64,000 nucleotides of DNA from Methyloferula stellata AR4. Its GTDB lineage: Bacteria > Pseudomonadota > Alphaproteobacteria > Rhizobiales > Beijerinckiaceae. Shown piece after piece: positions 10,297 through 18,244 of this stretch (its first letter is position 1; each line of letters opens with the position of its first letter). The translations under genes and the position numbers were made by a program. The notes beneath the pieces were generated by a model, which saw only the letters and a list, made by a program, of their open reading frames with translations, did not search any database and was not told the DNA's origin. Location of the stretch: assembly GCF_000385335.1 (NCBI RefSeq), contig NZ_ARWA01000001.1, positions 3,240,001 through 3,304,000 of the forward strand. The letters are read 5' to 3'.

Positions 10297-12753
10297 CTAT
10301 CCAAGCTTGACGCGATCCGGCCTGCGGCGTGGCGGCAGGAGCGTCATCGCGCCGAGATGCGAGGCGCAAGCAATACGGTTGCGGCCGCCGGCCTTCGCCG
10401 CGTAGAGCGCTTGATCGGCGGCATCGAGGAGATCGGCCCAGGTCTTGCCTTCCTTGGGAATGATCGTCGCGACGCCGGCGCTGATCGTCGCGATGTGATC
10501 GACCCCGCCTCTATGTTCGATTTTCAGGTCCAGGACGATCGATCTGATCCGCTCTGCCACTGTATAGGCGCCCATTTCATCCGTATCCGGCAAGAGGATC
10601 GCGATTTCTTCGCCGCCGTAGCGGGCGGCAAGATCGCTCGGCCTTTGCAACGCACTCCTGACGGCCTCGGCGATTTTTCGCAGACAGGTGTCGCCGCCCG
10701 GATGACCGTAAAGGTCGTTATAGGCCTTGAATCGATCCACATCGATCATGATCAAGGCAAGGCTCGACGCATTGCGCTGGGCGCGGCGAAATTCCTTGCC
10801 GAGAAGATCTTCCAAGGCGCGGCGATTGGCGAGACCCGTCAGGAAGTCCCGCGCGGCAATATCGCGCAACTGATTATTGGCTTCTTCAAGCTGCTCTTCG
10901 GCCTGCTGGCGCGTCGTAATGTCGTGCAGGACCAAAACGATGCTATCGCCGCCGGCCGGCTTGCGGCCGCTCATTTCCAGCCAGCGGACCATGCCACTGC
11001 GATGCCGGACACGAAAGCGGAAATCGACGAGTTCGCCTTTCTCCTGCAAGAAGCGCAAAGCCGTATCGAGGAAGGCCCGGTCTTCCAGCAAGGCGAAGTC
11101 TTCAAGTGTCCCGGTTGCAACTTCATCGGGATCGCAGCCGAGCAGCTGACGCGAAGCCGGCGAAACATAGGTCGGTTTAAGATCGTGGTTCAGGCAAATG
11201 ATGAGATCGACGACATTATCCGCCAGCAAGCGGTAACGCGCTTCGCTTTCCCGGACCGCCTCCTCCGCCGCTTTAATCTCTGAAATATCCCGCAACGCGC
11301 CCAAAATTCCAAACGGCTGCTTTGTTTGCGGGTCGCGCAGCAGGCGTAGCTCGGAATGGACGCAAACCCAATGTCCGTCGCGATGGCCGATGCGATAGAC
11401 GAACGAGGTGCGGTCCATATTGCCTTGTGCCAAGGATTGAAAAACCGCCTTTACTCCAGCTCTATCGTCTGGATGAATCAGGTCGAACGGCGATGTGCCG
11501 AAAAGCTCTTCGGGAGAAAATCCGAGGATTTCGCGGCAAGCGGGCGATAGATAGCGCCGGCTAAAATCGAGATCGAGCTGGAACACGAAATCTGTTGCGT
11601 TTTCGGCGAGAAGCCGCAATTGCGCCTCGCGCTCGACGAGCAGCTTTTGGAAGTTGGCGATGTCGCGCGCCATTTCATTGAGCGTGCCGCCGAGAGCCCT
11701 AAATTCCGGTGCCTGCCAAGACGCGATCTCGACGCGGGTGGTGAGATCCCCCTTGCCGAGCTTGCGCGCGGCGGCCACGAGTGCCCGGATCGGCTGCAAT
11801 TGCCATAGATCGCCGAGAAACCATGCCCCGCAAGCAGCGCAGACAGCCGCGACCAGCGCCAGCGTCAGACCGATCATCATCCGCCGGTTCGCATCGGCCA
11901 GTACGAGCGAACGCGCCAAGCCGACGCCCACAACGAGATGGGCTCCGTCCGCAGAGGGCAGCGGCGCAAAGCCGTAGATCCGTTTTACGCCGTCCAAATC
12001 GTCCGTTTCGACGCGTCCGCCGTCCGGATGCTGTGCCATGGCCTTCATGAGCGGATGATCGGGAAAGCTCTTGCCTACCGAACCAAGTTGTTCTGGGACC
12101 TCAGCCAAGACCGTATCGGTGCGCGTCTCGACGACGATCACGCTCCAATCCTCCGATCCCACAAACTGACGGGCCACCTTCGCGAACCGGTCGAGATTGA
12201 GCGTGACGAAAATCATGCCCGGAGCGGTCTCTGCGCCGTTTTGAAGTGCCAATGACGTTGCGACAAAAACGGTCGGCTTGCCGGTCACCGCTCCGATCAA
12301 GAAACGGCTGATGCGGAAGCTCGAGGGGCCGGAACGCAGCACCTCCCGCAGAAAGGCGGGATCCAGGAATTTTTGCGGCTCGGTTATAATGCTGCCGCAG
12401 ACGATGGTGTCATCCGCCCGGACGATGCCAATGGAATTGAATTGAGGTTGATCGGTTGCGACCGCTTTGAGCGTTTTGTGGCAATTGTCGGAAACCCCCA
12501 CGATCTGCGACGTTCTCCGCAAAACGCCGAGCAATTCCTTCGCCTGTTGGACACTGTCGGCCTGGCGTTCTGCAATCAGCCGGGCAAGATCCATCGCATG
12601 CGTTCGCGCCGCCCCGATCGCAAGATGCCTATCGGTAACAAGCCCGCCAACCAAAAGCCCGAAAAGCGGTACGATGGCGGCCATAGCCAGCAGCGACAAG
12701 CGGAGCCGCACGCCGATCCCGTCACGGAAGCTTTCAACCGCAAACCGCCACAT
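10297..12753 (-). CDS. Membrane diguanylate cyclase with two PAS domains
   Basis: About 818 residues from the ATG at 12753, which has AAGGGA just upstream; the longer frame starts with TTG at 12822. Order: a membrane segment (LLAMAAIVPLFGLLVGGLV), a periplasmic dCache-like sensor of about 270 residues, a second membrane segment (MMIGLTLALVAAVCAACGAW), HAMP (LGKGDLTTRVEI), two PAS/PAC units (LLAENATDFVFQLD; RLLADNVVDLIICLN), then GGDEF. The active-site loop reads RYGGEEI (residues 713-716 GGEE, Ile where Phe is usual), and an inhibitory I-site RPSD lies five residues before it, so an active, product-inhibited cyclic-di-GMP synthase is expected. There is no EAL domain. The signal is unknown. 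Confidence 0.9.
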   Translation of the reverse strand: MWRFAVESFRDGIGVRLRLSLLAMAAIVPLFGLLVGGLVTDRHLAIGAARTHAMDLARLIAERQADSVQQAKELLGVLRRTSQIVGVSDNCHKTLKAVATDQPQFNSIGIVRADDTIVCGSIITEPQKFLDPAFLREVLRSGPSSFRISRFLIGAVTGKPTVFVATSLALQNGAETAPGMIFVTLNLDRFAKVARQFVGSEDWSVIVVETRTDTVLAEVPEQLGSVGKSFPDHPLMKAMAQHPDGGRVETDDLDGVKRIYGFAPLPSADGAHLVVGVGLARSLVLADANRRMMIGLTLALVAAVCAACGAWFLGDLWQLQPIRALVAAARKLGKGDLTTRVEIASWQAPEFRALGGTLNEMARDIANFQKLLVEREAQLRLLAENATDFVFQLDLDFSRRYLSPACREILGFSPEELFGTSPFDLIHPDDRAGVKAVFQSLAQGNMDRTSFVYRIGHRDGHWVCVHSELRLLRDPQTKQPFGILGALRDISEIKAAEEAVRESEARYRLLADNVVDLIICLNHDLKPTYVSPASRQLLGCDPDEVATGTLEDFALLEDRAFLDTALRFLQEKGELVDFRFRVRHRSGMVRWLEMSGRKPAGGDSIVLVLHDITTRQQAEEQLEEANNQLRDIAARDFLTGLANRRALEDLLGKEFRRAQRNASSLALIMIDVDRFKAYNDLYGHPGGDTCLRKIAEAVRSALQRPSDLAARYGGEEIAILLPDTDEMGAYTVAERIRSIVLDLKIEHRGGVDHIATISAGVATIIPKEGKTWADLLDAADQALYAAKAGGRNRIACASHLGAMTLLPPRRRPDRVKLG

Positions 12754-13136
12754 CGATCCCTTGGATCCGAAAAAACGTCGCCCGCGTCGAGGCTGACCTC
12801 CAACGCTTACGATTAGGCCCAAAGAATCTCTAAAGTTGGATGAATCAAAGAGGGCACCACCTCATGATTGCCCTCGTCCCGGTCAAAACCTTGCCGGATA
12901 GTGGCAACGAGGAAAAACAAAAACGCTGCGCGGGCTGGCGAATGCGCGATGTCGTTACTCGGAAGCCCTTGAATTATATCATATTCATGTCAGAGGACGA
13001 TGTTCTCTTGAAAGCCGTCGGTGCAATGCGCTCGTCGAACTCGACGGCAAACCCGTCCCGGATATGGCGCACCACGGTCGCCGCTCGCGACCCGGCAGAC
13101 AACCGGCCGCGAATATTTCGTCCAGGCGGCCGAGCC
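12754..13136. other. Gap between diguanylate cyclase and nrsF; possible PilZ remnant
   Basis: About 380 bases without a convincing gene. On the minus strand between about 13130 and 12974, one frame reads ATVVRHIRDGFAVEFDE before a stop. This resembles the last strands of a PilZ (cyclic-di-GMP binding) domain, but no start or N-terminal half is present. It may be a decayed fragment or chance. The remainder should contain the promoter of the diguanylate cyclase; no clear -35/-10 pair was recognised. Confidence 0.25.
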
Positions 13137-13778
13137 TCACCAGCGCAGAATACGCGCTCCGATCAGAGCGCCCGCCGCCGTCACGATGGCTATTCCGATG
13201 GAATACCAGGCCGCGACGAAGAAGGGCGAGTCGTCTGGGCAATGCGTGGCGTAAAGCGTAGCGCCGATAGCACCTGCAAAGAGGCCAGCGGCCGCTCCGG
13301 CCAAACCCGGCCGCGACGGAGCTCCGTCGCGTAAAGCCAGAAGCAAAGCGCAAAAAGGCGCAAGCGCCAGCAGAGGGATGCTCCGCAGGCAGAACATCGC
13401 ATTATGGCCGATCAGGCGATGTCCCCAATCCGCTTCGGGAACCGTGACCAACTCGAACCCGATGCCAAGCAGCAGCAGGAGGGGCACGATCATCAGCGCC
13501 AAGAAGACGCCGTGCAGCTTGGCTCCAGGCCGCGCAAGCCGCAGCGTCAAGGGCGCCGCGAGACAGACGAGCAAACCCATGAGACCGATCTTGAAGAAGA
13601 TCCTTGGATCGTCGGCGCCCAAGCTTAGAAGATGCGGCCGCAAGCCGAGCGCGACGAAATAAATGCCGATGGCGATGATCACGCCCGGCAGCAGCCATGT
13701 GCTCAAGGTCTGGCCGAGCGGCGCCGGAGGCGTGCGGGCATCGACCGCGAGAGCCTGAATTAAATTCTCGGTTTTCAT
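13137..13778 (-). CDS. nrsF: NrsF family anti-sigma factor (DUF1109)
   Basis: A 213-residue integral membrane protein with six predicted helices (e.g. LSTWLLPGVIIAIGIYFVAL, VFLALMIVPLLLLLGIG), matching the NrsF/DUF1109 family. NrsF proteins hold the ECF sigma factor SigF inactive at the membrane until metal or redox stress releases it; conserved cysteines are thought to sense the signal. Cysteines are visible at about the CLRSIPLL and THCPDD positions. Its start overlaps the stop of sigF by 4 bases, the usual sigF-nrsF arrangement. The divergent bufferin operon is the probable target of the pair. Confidence 0.88.
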   Translation of the reverse strand: MKTENLIQALAVDARTPPAPLGQTLSTWLLPGVIIAIGIYFVALGLRPHLLSLGADDPRIFFKIGLMGLLVCLAAPLTLRLARPGAKLHGVFLALMIVPLLLLLGIGFELVTVPEADWGHRLIGHNAMFCLRSIPLLALAPFCALLLALRDGAPSRPGLAGAAAGLFAGAIGATLYATHCPDDSPFFVAAWYSIGIAIVTAAGALIGARILRW

Positions 13779-14332
13779 GCTTCGCTCATTCTGAACTTCG
13801 CAGCCAGGGCGGCGAGCCCGCGATGCAGGGCCACGCGAACCGCTCCAGCGCTCATGGACAGCCGGTCCGCAGCCTCGCTGATCGATGCGCCATCGACGGC
13901 GATGATCCGCACGACATTGCGCTGCCGGTCCGGCAGGCTTTTGAGATGGCGGTCGATGTCTTCCACAAGCATGGAGGGTTCGGCTTCCTCACTGCCTAGA
14001 ACGTCCGCGAAATCGTCGATCGGCACATGGATTTTGCGCCCGCGGCGCCGCAAGACGTCGATGGTCTTATGGCGCACGATCGCCCATAGCCACGGACTGA
14101 AGGGAGACTGCGACTCCCAAGTCTGGCGTTTGAGATGAATCGCGAGCAAAGTCTCCTGCACCACATCCTCCGCATCCATGGCGGCATATCCACCCGCCGA
14201 CAGCCCGCGCCGCGCCGCGGCTCGAAGAACCGGAGTCAATTCGCGCAGCAATTGCTGATAGGCCGCCGCGTCACCGGCATTGCCGGCCCGCATCAGGGCC
14301 GCCCATCCCTGCTCTCGATCATTGCCGCGCAC
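13775..14332 (-). CDS. sigF: ECF RNA polymerase sigma factor SigF
   Basis: A group IV sigma factor of about 185 residues from the GTG at 14332. The open frame reaches an ATG at 14401, but the extra segment contains a candidate SigF promoter (14351-14376). GGGAG stands five bases before the GTG, so I prefer that start. Region 2 is visible as DAEDVVQETLLAIHLKRQTW and PWLWAIVRHKTIDVLRR; region 4 as LPDRQRNVVRIIAVDGASISEAADRLSMSAGAVRVALHRG (cited in parts, helix-turn-helix). It belongs with the SigF/EcfF group paired with NrsF, which responds to metals and oxidants in Caulobacter and Bradyrhizobium. Translation is coupled to nrsF through an ATGA overlap. Confidence 0.88.
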   Translation of the reverse strand: MRGNDREQGWAALMRAGNAGDAAAYQQLLRELTPVLRAAARRGLSAGGYAAMDAEDVVQETLLAIHLKRQTWESQSPFSPWLWAIVRHKTIDVLRRRGRKIHVPIDDFADVLGSEEAEPSMLVEDIDRHLKSLPDRQRNVVRIIAVDGASISEAADRLSMSAGAVRVALHRGLAALAAKFRMSEA

Positions 14333-14350
14333 ACGCGCTCCCGTATTGGT

Positions 14351-14376
14351 TTCGGTGAATATATAGGTTTTGTTAC
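14351..14376 (-). promoter_or_regulatory. Candidate SigF-dependent promoter of sigF-nrsF
   Basis: On the minus strand GTAACA (14376-14371) and CGAA (14354-14351) are separated by 16 bases. This is the GTAAC/CGAA arrangement known for SigF of this class. The same spacing is found in front of bufA, suggesting an autoregulated divergent promoter pair. It lies inside the longest open frame of sigF, which argues for the downstream start at 14332. Confidence 0.65.
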
Positions 14377-14434
14377 GCTCGGCCCGACTCGCCCCAATCA
14401 CGCTTTCGCTAACGAAAATTCGCTCCTACACTCC

Positions 14435-14460
14435 GTAACGTCTGCTTTGCCGCTCGCGAA
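14435..14460 (+). promoter_or_regulatory. Candidate SigF-dependent promoter of the bufferin operon
   Basis: GTAACG at 14435-14440 and CGAA at 14457-14460 with a 16-base spacer, about 88 bases before the bufA start. It mirrors the site in front of sigF. The match to the known SigF consensus plus the genomic pairing make a regulatory link likely, but it is untested here. Confidence 0.7.
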
Positions 14461-14548
14461 GAAGTCGATGCATGCCGGCTTGGGCCGGTTCGCCGCTGAA
14501 GGGACCACCCCGCCAGCTTACCCCCGCTTTATCTGAAAAAAGGGACTC

Positions 14549-14845
14549 ATGATGACTGTGAAGACAAACGTTGCCGGCATTTCCTTGGCCGGCTCGCTCG
14601 CCACCGCCCTTGCGCTCCTTGCAAGCCCCGCCTCCGCCGGCCCGGCCCCGGGTCAGCCGACGATGGATAAATGTTACGGCGTCAGCCTCAAGTCCCAGAA
14701 CGATTGCGCCGCGGGCGCGGGCACGAGCTGCGCCGGCACGTCGAAGGTCGATTATGACCCCGCCGCCTGGAAATATGTCGCCAAGGGCACCTGCGAGACA
14801 ATCTCGACGCCGAAGGGCATGGGCTCGCTCAAAGCCAAGTCCTAA
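14549..14845 (+). CDS. bufA: BufA1-type bufferin precursor (DUF2282)
   Basis: A 98-residue precursor with a signal peptide (cleavage near ASA-G, residue 30) and four cysteines at 42, 53, 61 and 82 in the DUF2282 pattern [13 protein letters not shown]...[18 protein letters not shown]...GTC (shown in parts). Bufferins are exported, ribosomally made and modified peptides. A partner MNIO enzyme converts core cysteines to thiooxazole groups, giving a copper-binding product that protects against copper. AAGGGAC stands just before the ATG. It is the first gene of the bufA-bufB-bufC-doxX operon behind a SigF-type promoter. A hairpin separates it from bufB. Confidence 0.9.
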   Translation: MMTVKTNVAGISLAGSLATALALLASPASAGPAPGQPTMDKCYGVSLKSQNDCAAGAGTSCAGTSKVDYDPAAWKYVAKGTCETISTPKGMGSLKAKS

Positions 14846-14852
14846 TCCATTT

Positions 14853-14882
14853 CGAGGGCGTGCCAGCCGCGGCGCGCCCTCG
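14853..14882 (+). promoter_or_regulatory. Intercistronic hairpin between bufA and bufB
   Basis: CGAGGGCG (14853-14860) pairs perfectly with CGCCCTCG (14875-14882) around a 14-base loop. No U-run follows, so it is more likely a processing or mRNA-stabilising hairpin than a terminator. Such a structure would favour more precursor peptide than modifying enzyme. Confidence 0.5.
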
Positions 14883-14914
14883 CCATCGCTCTGCTGGATC
14901 GAAGGAGCCCTCAC

Positions 14915-15784
14915 ATGAGCCGCCCGTCGCTTCTTCCCTGCGCCACAGGGGTCGGCTTCAAGCCGCAGCATTTCCAGTCCATCGCCGCGGAGCAGCAACC
15001 GCTCGGCTTCTTCGAGATCCATGCTGAAAATTACATGGGCGCCGGCGGCAGGCCGCATGCGCAACTGCAATATCTCCGCGCGCATTACGCTCTTTCAATT
15101 CACGGCGTCGGTCTTTCCGTCGGCGCGGCGGGGCCGCTCGACGGCGATCATCTCGCACGGCTGAAACATCTGTGCAACCGCTATGATCCACAGAGCATTT
15201 CGGAACATTTGGCCTGGTCGTCGCACGGTGGCGCGTTTTTAAACGACCTGCTCCCGCTGCCCTATACGGAAGAGACGCTGGCCATGGTCAGCGCCCATGT
15301 GGATCAGATCCAGGCCACGCTGCAAAGGCAGATTCTTCTCGAAAATCCAGCGACTTACGTGCGTTTCGGGCAATCGGTCCTAAGCGAGACGGATTTCATC
15401 GCCGAGATCGCCCGCCGCACCGGCTGCGGCCTCCTGCTCGATGTCAACAATGTCTTCGTTTCGGCCGTCAATCACGGCACCGATCCTCGCGCCTATATTG
15501 CGAGCTTTCCGCTCGGCCAAGTGCGGGAGATTCATCTTGCCGGCCACGCCGAGGCCGATGACGGAGGCACTCCCTTGCTGATCGATGCACATGGCTCGCC
15601 CGTCGCCGATCCCGTCATGGCGCTTTACGCGGAGGTGATCGCCAAAGCCGGGCCGATCCCGACCCTGATCGAATGGGACAATGACGTTCCGGACTGGCCG
15701 CAGCTTCTCGCCGAAGCGCAAAGCGCGCAGGCCGTTCTCGATGCCCGCAAATCCAAAGGCGCGCAAAGCGCCGCCGCTGCTTGA
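14915..15784 (+). CDS. bufB: BufB, MNIO family peptide-modifying oxidase (DUF692)
   Basis: A 289-residue TIM-barrel enzyme of the multinuclear non-haem iron oxidase family (DUF692, MbnB-like). It is expected to use iron and oxygen to convert cysteines of BufA in the cytoplasm before export. Metal-ligand motifs appear in family order: [10 protein letters not shown] (about 31-40), SIHGVG (about 61-66), [37 protein letters not shown] and LIEWDND near the C-terminus. Length is normal for the family. It sits between the precursor bufA and bufC (9-base gap), the canonical order. The exact modification cannot be read from the sequence. Confidence 0.92.
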   Translation: MSRPSLLPCATGVGFKPQHFQSIAAEQQPLGFFEIHAENYMGAGGRPHAQLQYLRAHYALSIHGVGLSVGAAGPLDGDHLARLKHLCNRYDPQSISEHLAWSSHGGAFLNDLLPLPYTEETLAMVSAHVDQIQATLQRQILLENPATYVRFGQSVLSETDFIAEIARRTGCGLLLDVNNVFVSAVNHGTDPRAYIASFPLGQVREIHLAGHAEADDGGTPLLIDAHGSPVADPVMALYAEVIAKAGPIPTLIEWDNDVPDWPQLLAEAQSAQAVLDARKSKGAQSAAAA

Positions 15785-15793
15785 GGAGACGCC

Positions 15794-16576
15794 ATGTTCG
15801 CCGCTCTTCAACGCGACTTCGCCGAGGCTCTCGCCGATCCGGCCCGAGCCGTGCCGGAGGATATAGCCGCCTGCCATGCCGACGGCGCGGCCCGGCGCTT
15901 TTCTATTTATCGCAACAATGTCGCCGTCGGACTCCTCGACGCGCTCGCCGCGCGTTTCCCGGTGACGCAGCAAATCGTCGGTGAAGCCTTCTTCAAGAGT
16001 ATCGCGCGTCTCTACATCGCTGCGCATCCGCCAATGTCGCCGCTGATGATGTTTTACGGCGACGATTTTCCCGGCTTCATCGCCTCTTTCGAGGCCGCAA
16101 GGGACCTAGCTTATCTTCCCGACGTGGCCCGCCTCGAAGCGGCCCGCACGCGTGCCTATCATGCCGAGGATGCCGCGCCGCTCGATGCCGCCGCGCTTCA
16201 GTCGATCGAGGCTGAAGACCTGGGCGATTTGCGTTTCAGCCTGCATCCAGCCGTGGAGATCGTCTCGTCGCCCTATCCGGTCGTCACGATCCTCGCGATG
16301 CATATGGGCGAAACCCCGCTCGCCGAAATCACGGACTGGCAGGGTGAAGAAGCGCTCGTATCGCGGCCATATCTCGATGTCGATATTCGCTGCCTGCCGC
16401 CGGGCGGTGGCGCTTTTCTGCGCATTTTGGGCGATGGGCACCCCCTGGCAAAGGCCGTCGAAGCCGCTGTGGCGGCCCACCCCGGTTTCGACCTTGCCGT
16501 CAATCTTGCCGGCCTCTTCAGTGCCGGTCTTGTCACGTCTCTTTCGATTATTGCATCAGAGGAAATGTCCCCATGA
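15794..16576 (+). CDS. bufC: BufC, DUF2063 partner protein of the MNIO
   Basis: A 260-residue protein whose N-terminus ([37 protein letters not shown]) matches the DUF2063 'putative DNA-binding' domain found beside MNIO enzymes. It is now regarded as a peptide-recognition partner that presents the precursor to the oxidase. The C-terminal half carries a second alpha/beta region ([16 protein letters not shown]). It starts nine bases after bufB and overlaps doxX by 4 bases, so all are translated together. DNA binding is not supported by the context. Confidence 0.88.
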   Translation: MFAALQRDFAEALADPARAVPEDIAACHADGAARRFSIYRNNVAVGLLDALAARFPVTQQIVGEAFFKSIARLYIAAHPPMSPLMMFYGDDFPGFIASFEAARDLAYLPDVARLEAARTRAYHAEDAAPLDAAALQSIEAEDLGDLRFSLHPAVEIVSSPYPVVTILAMHMGETPLAEITDWQGEEALVSRPYLDVDIRCLPPGGGAFLRILGDGHPLAKAVEAAVAAHPGFDLAVNLAGLFSAGLVTSLSIIASEEMSP

Positions 16577-17055
16577 GCGAATTGTCTCTCACCCCAACCA
16601 AGCCACTTTCGGGCCTAGTCGCGCTGATCGCACAGATCACCGGACTGCTGGACAAGATCCCGCAATCCTTCCTGTCGCTTTGCGCGCGGGTTTTTCCAGC
16701 CGCCGTCTTCTGGCTGTCGGGCGAAACCAAGGTCGATGGATTTCATTTGAAGGACAGCGCGGTCGCTCTGTTTCGCGAGGAATATGCCCTGCCCCTCATC
16801 GACCCGACGATCGCAGCTTACATGGCGGCCTTCGCCGAGCACTTCTTTCCGGTGCTGCTCGTCATCGGCTTAGCCAGCCGTTTTGCCGCCCTGGCGCTTC
16901 TCGGAATGACGGCGGTGATCGAGATCTTCGTCTATCCCGACGCATGGCCGCTGCATGGCATTTGGGCCACCTGTTTTCTCGTCGTGATCGCGCGCGGCGC
17001 CGGGAAATTCTCGCTCGATTATCTGATCGCGCGGCATTACGGCTTGGCGAAGTAA
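16573..17055 (+). CDS. DoxX family membrane protein
   Basis: A 160-residue DoxX-like protein with four predicted helices and the typical segments [39 protein letters not shown] and [19 protein letters not shown]. DoxX proteins of bufferin operons are commonly the last gene; a redox or quinone-linked role at the inner membrane is proposed but not proven. Its start overlaps bufC (ATGA), and galE converges on it 13 bases later, so the operon ends here. Confidence 0.85.
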   Translation: MSELSLTPTKPLSGLVALIAQITGLLDKIPQSFLSLCARVFPAAVFWLSGETKVDGFHLKDSAVALFREEYALPLIDPTIAAYMAAFAEHFFPVLLVIGLASRFAALALLGMTAVIEIFVYPDAWPLHGIWATCFLVVIARGAGKFSLDYLIARHYGLAK

Positions 17056-17068
17056 GACAATCGAAGCT

Positions 17069-18058
17069 TCAGCCACCCTTCCGGTTATGCAGCCGGCGCT
17101 CCCATTCGAAAGCCTGCCGGACAATGACTTCGAGATCATCATAGCGCGGCTGCCAGCCCAGCACGGCGCGGATGCGATCGGCGCCAGCGACAAGCGCCGC
17201 CGGATCGCCTGGCCGGCGGCCTGAGAGCCTCACCTCGAAATCGATGCCGGTGACTTTCTTCACGACTTTGATAACTTCGAGAACCGAGCGTCCGTGGCCA
17301 TAGCCGCAATTGCAGGTGAGGCTCGCGCCGCCGCTGCGCAAATAGGCCAAAGCCTGCACATGCGCGCGTACCAGATCGGTGACTTGGATATAATCGCGGA
17401 TGCAGGTGCCGTCTGGCGTCGGATAATCGGTGCCGAAGACATCCATGCCTTTGCGGTGGCCTAACGCCGCCTGCACGGCCACTTTGATCAGATGCGTCGC
17501 TTGCGGCGTCGATTGGCCGAGGCGGCCTTTGGGATCGGCGCCCGCGACATTGAAATAGCGCAGCACCGCATAAGTGAGCCCACAGGCCTTGGCCGTATCT
17601 TCGAGCATCCACTCGACCATGAGCTTCGAGCGGCCATAAGGATTGATCGGTGCGAGCCCCACATCTTCGGTTACGGGATTTGTCTTCGGCTCGCCATAGA
17701 CCGCCGCCGTCGACGAAAAGATGAAATGCTTGACCTTGTTGCGCACGGCGCATTCAAGCAGATTGCGGGCCTTGGCCGTATTATTCGCATAATAGAGCAA
17801 GGGATCGGCGACGGACTCGGGCACGACGATCTTCGCGGCGAAATGTGCGATGGCGTCGATTTGATGCGCACGTACAATCTCGTCGACCAGCGCCATATCC
17901 CCGAAATCGCCGACGATCAGCGGAACGCCATCTGGAACCGCCCAGGCAAACCCCGTCGAAAGATCGTCGAGCACGACGACTTTTTCGCCGGCATCAAGAA
18001 GCTCCAGGACCATATGGCCGCCGATATAACCGGCGCCGCCCGTGACGAGAACGCTCAT
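17069..18058 (-). CDS. galE: UDP-glucose 4-epimerase
   Basis: A short-chain dehydrogenase-fold epimerase of 329 residues from the ATG at 18058, where the protein begins MSVLVTGGAGYIGG with its NAD-binding GxxGxxG. The longer frame to 18139 adds 27 residues with no family match. Catalytic features are Ser/Thr in FSSTAAVYGEP (about 115-124) and Tyr141-x3-Lys145 (PYGRSK). It interconverts UDP-glucose and UDP-galactose for exopolysaccharide and lipopolysaccharide sugars. It converges with the bufferin operon and stands alone on its strand. Confidence 0.93.
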   Translation of the reverse strand: MSVLVTGGAGYIGGHMVLELLDAGEKVVVLDDLSTGFAWAVPDGVPLIVGDFGDMALVDEIVRAHQIDAIAHFAAKIVVPESVADPLLYYANNTAKARNLLECAVRNKVKHFIFSSTAAVYGEPKTNPVTEDVGLAPINPYGRSKLMVEWMLEDTAKACGLTYAVLRYFNVAGADPKGRLGQSTPQATHLIKVAVQAALGHRKGMDVFGTDYPTPDGTCIRDYIQVTDLVRAHVQALAYLRSGGASLTCNCGYGHGRSVLEVIKVVKKVTGIDFEVRLSGRRPGDPAALVAGADRIRAVLGWQPRYDDLEVIVRQAFEWERRLHNRKGG

Positions 18059-18244
18059 GTCTGTCCTTGTCTCTAATCCTTGTGCGGAGATCGAACTCTT
18101 CACGGTGACGGAAAGCCTTGAAGAAGCCTTGCTTTGCAACCTTTACCATGTTGGTTGATTTGATAAAGGCTGCAACGGTAGCGCTGCGGTATTCGAATTC
18201 AGGATTGTGGCGGAAGGCTTTGAGCCTCTGCCCGGAGCCAGCTC

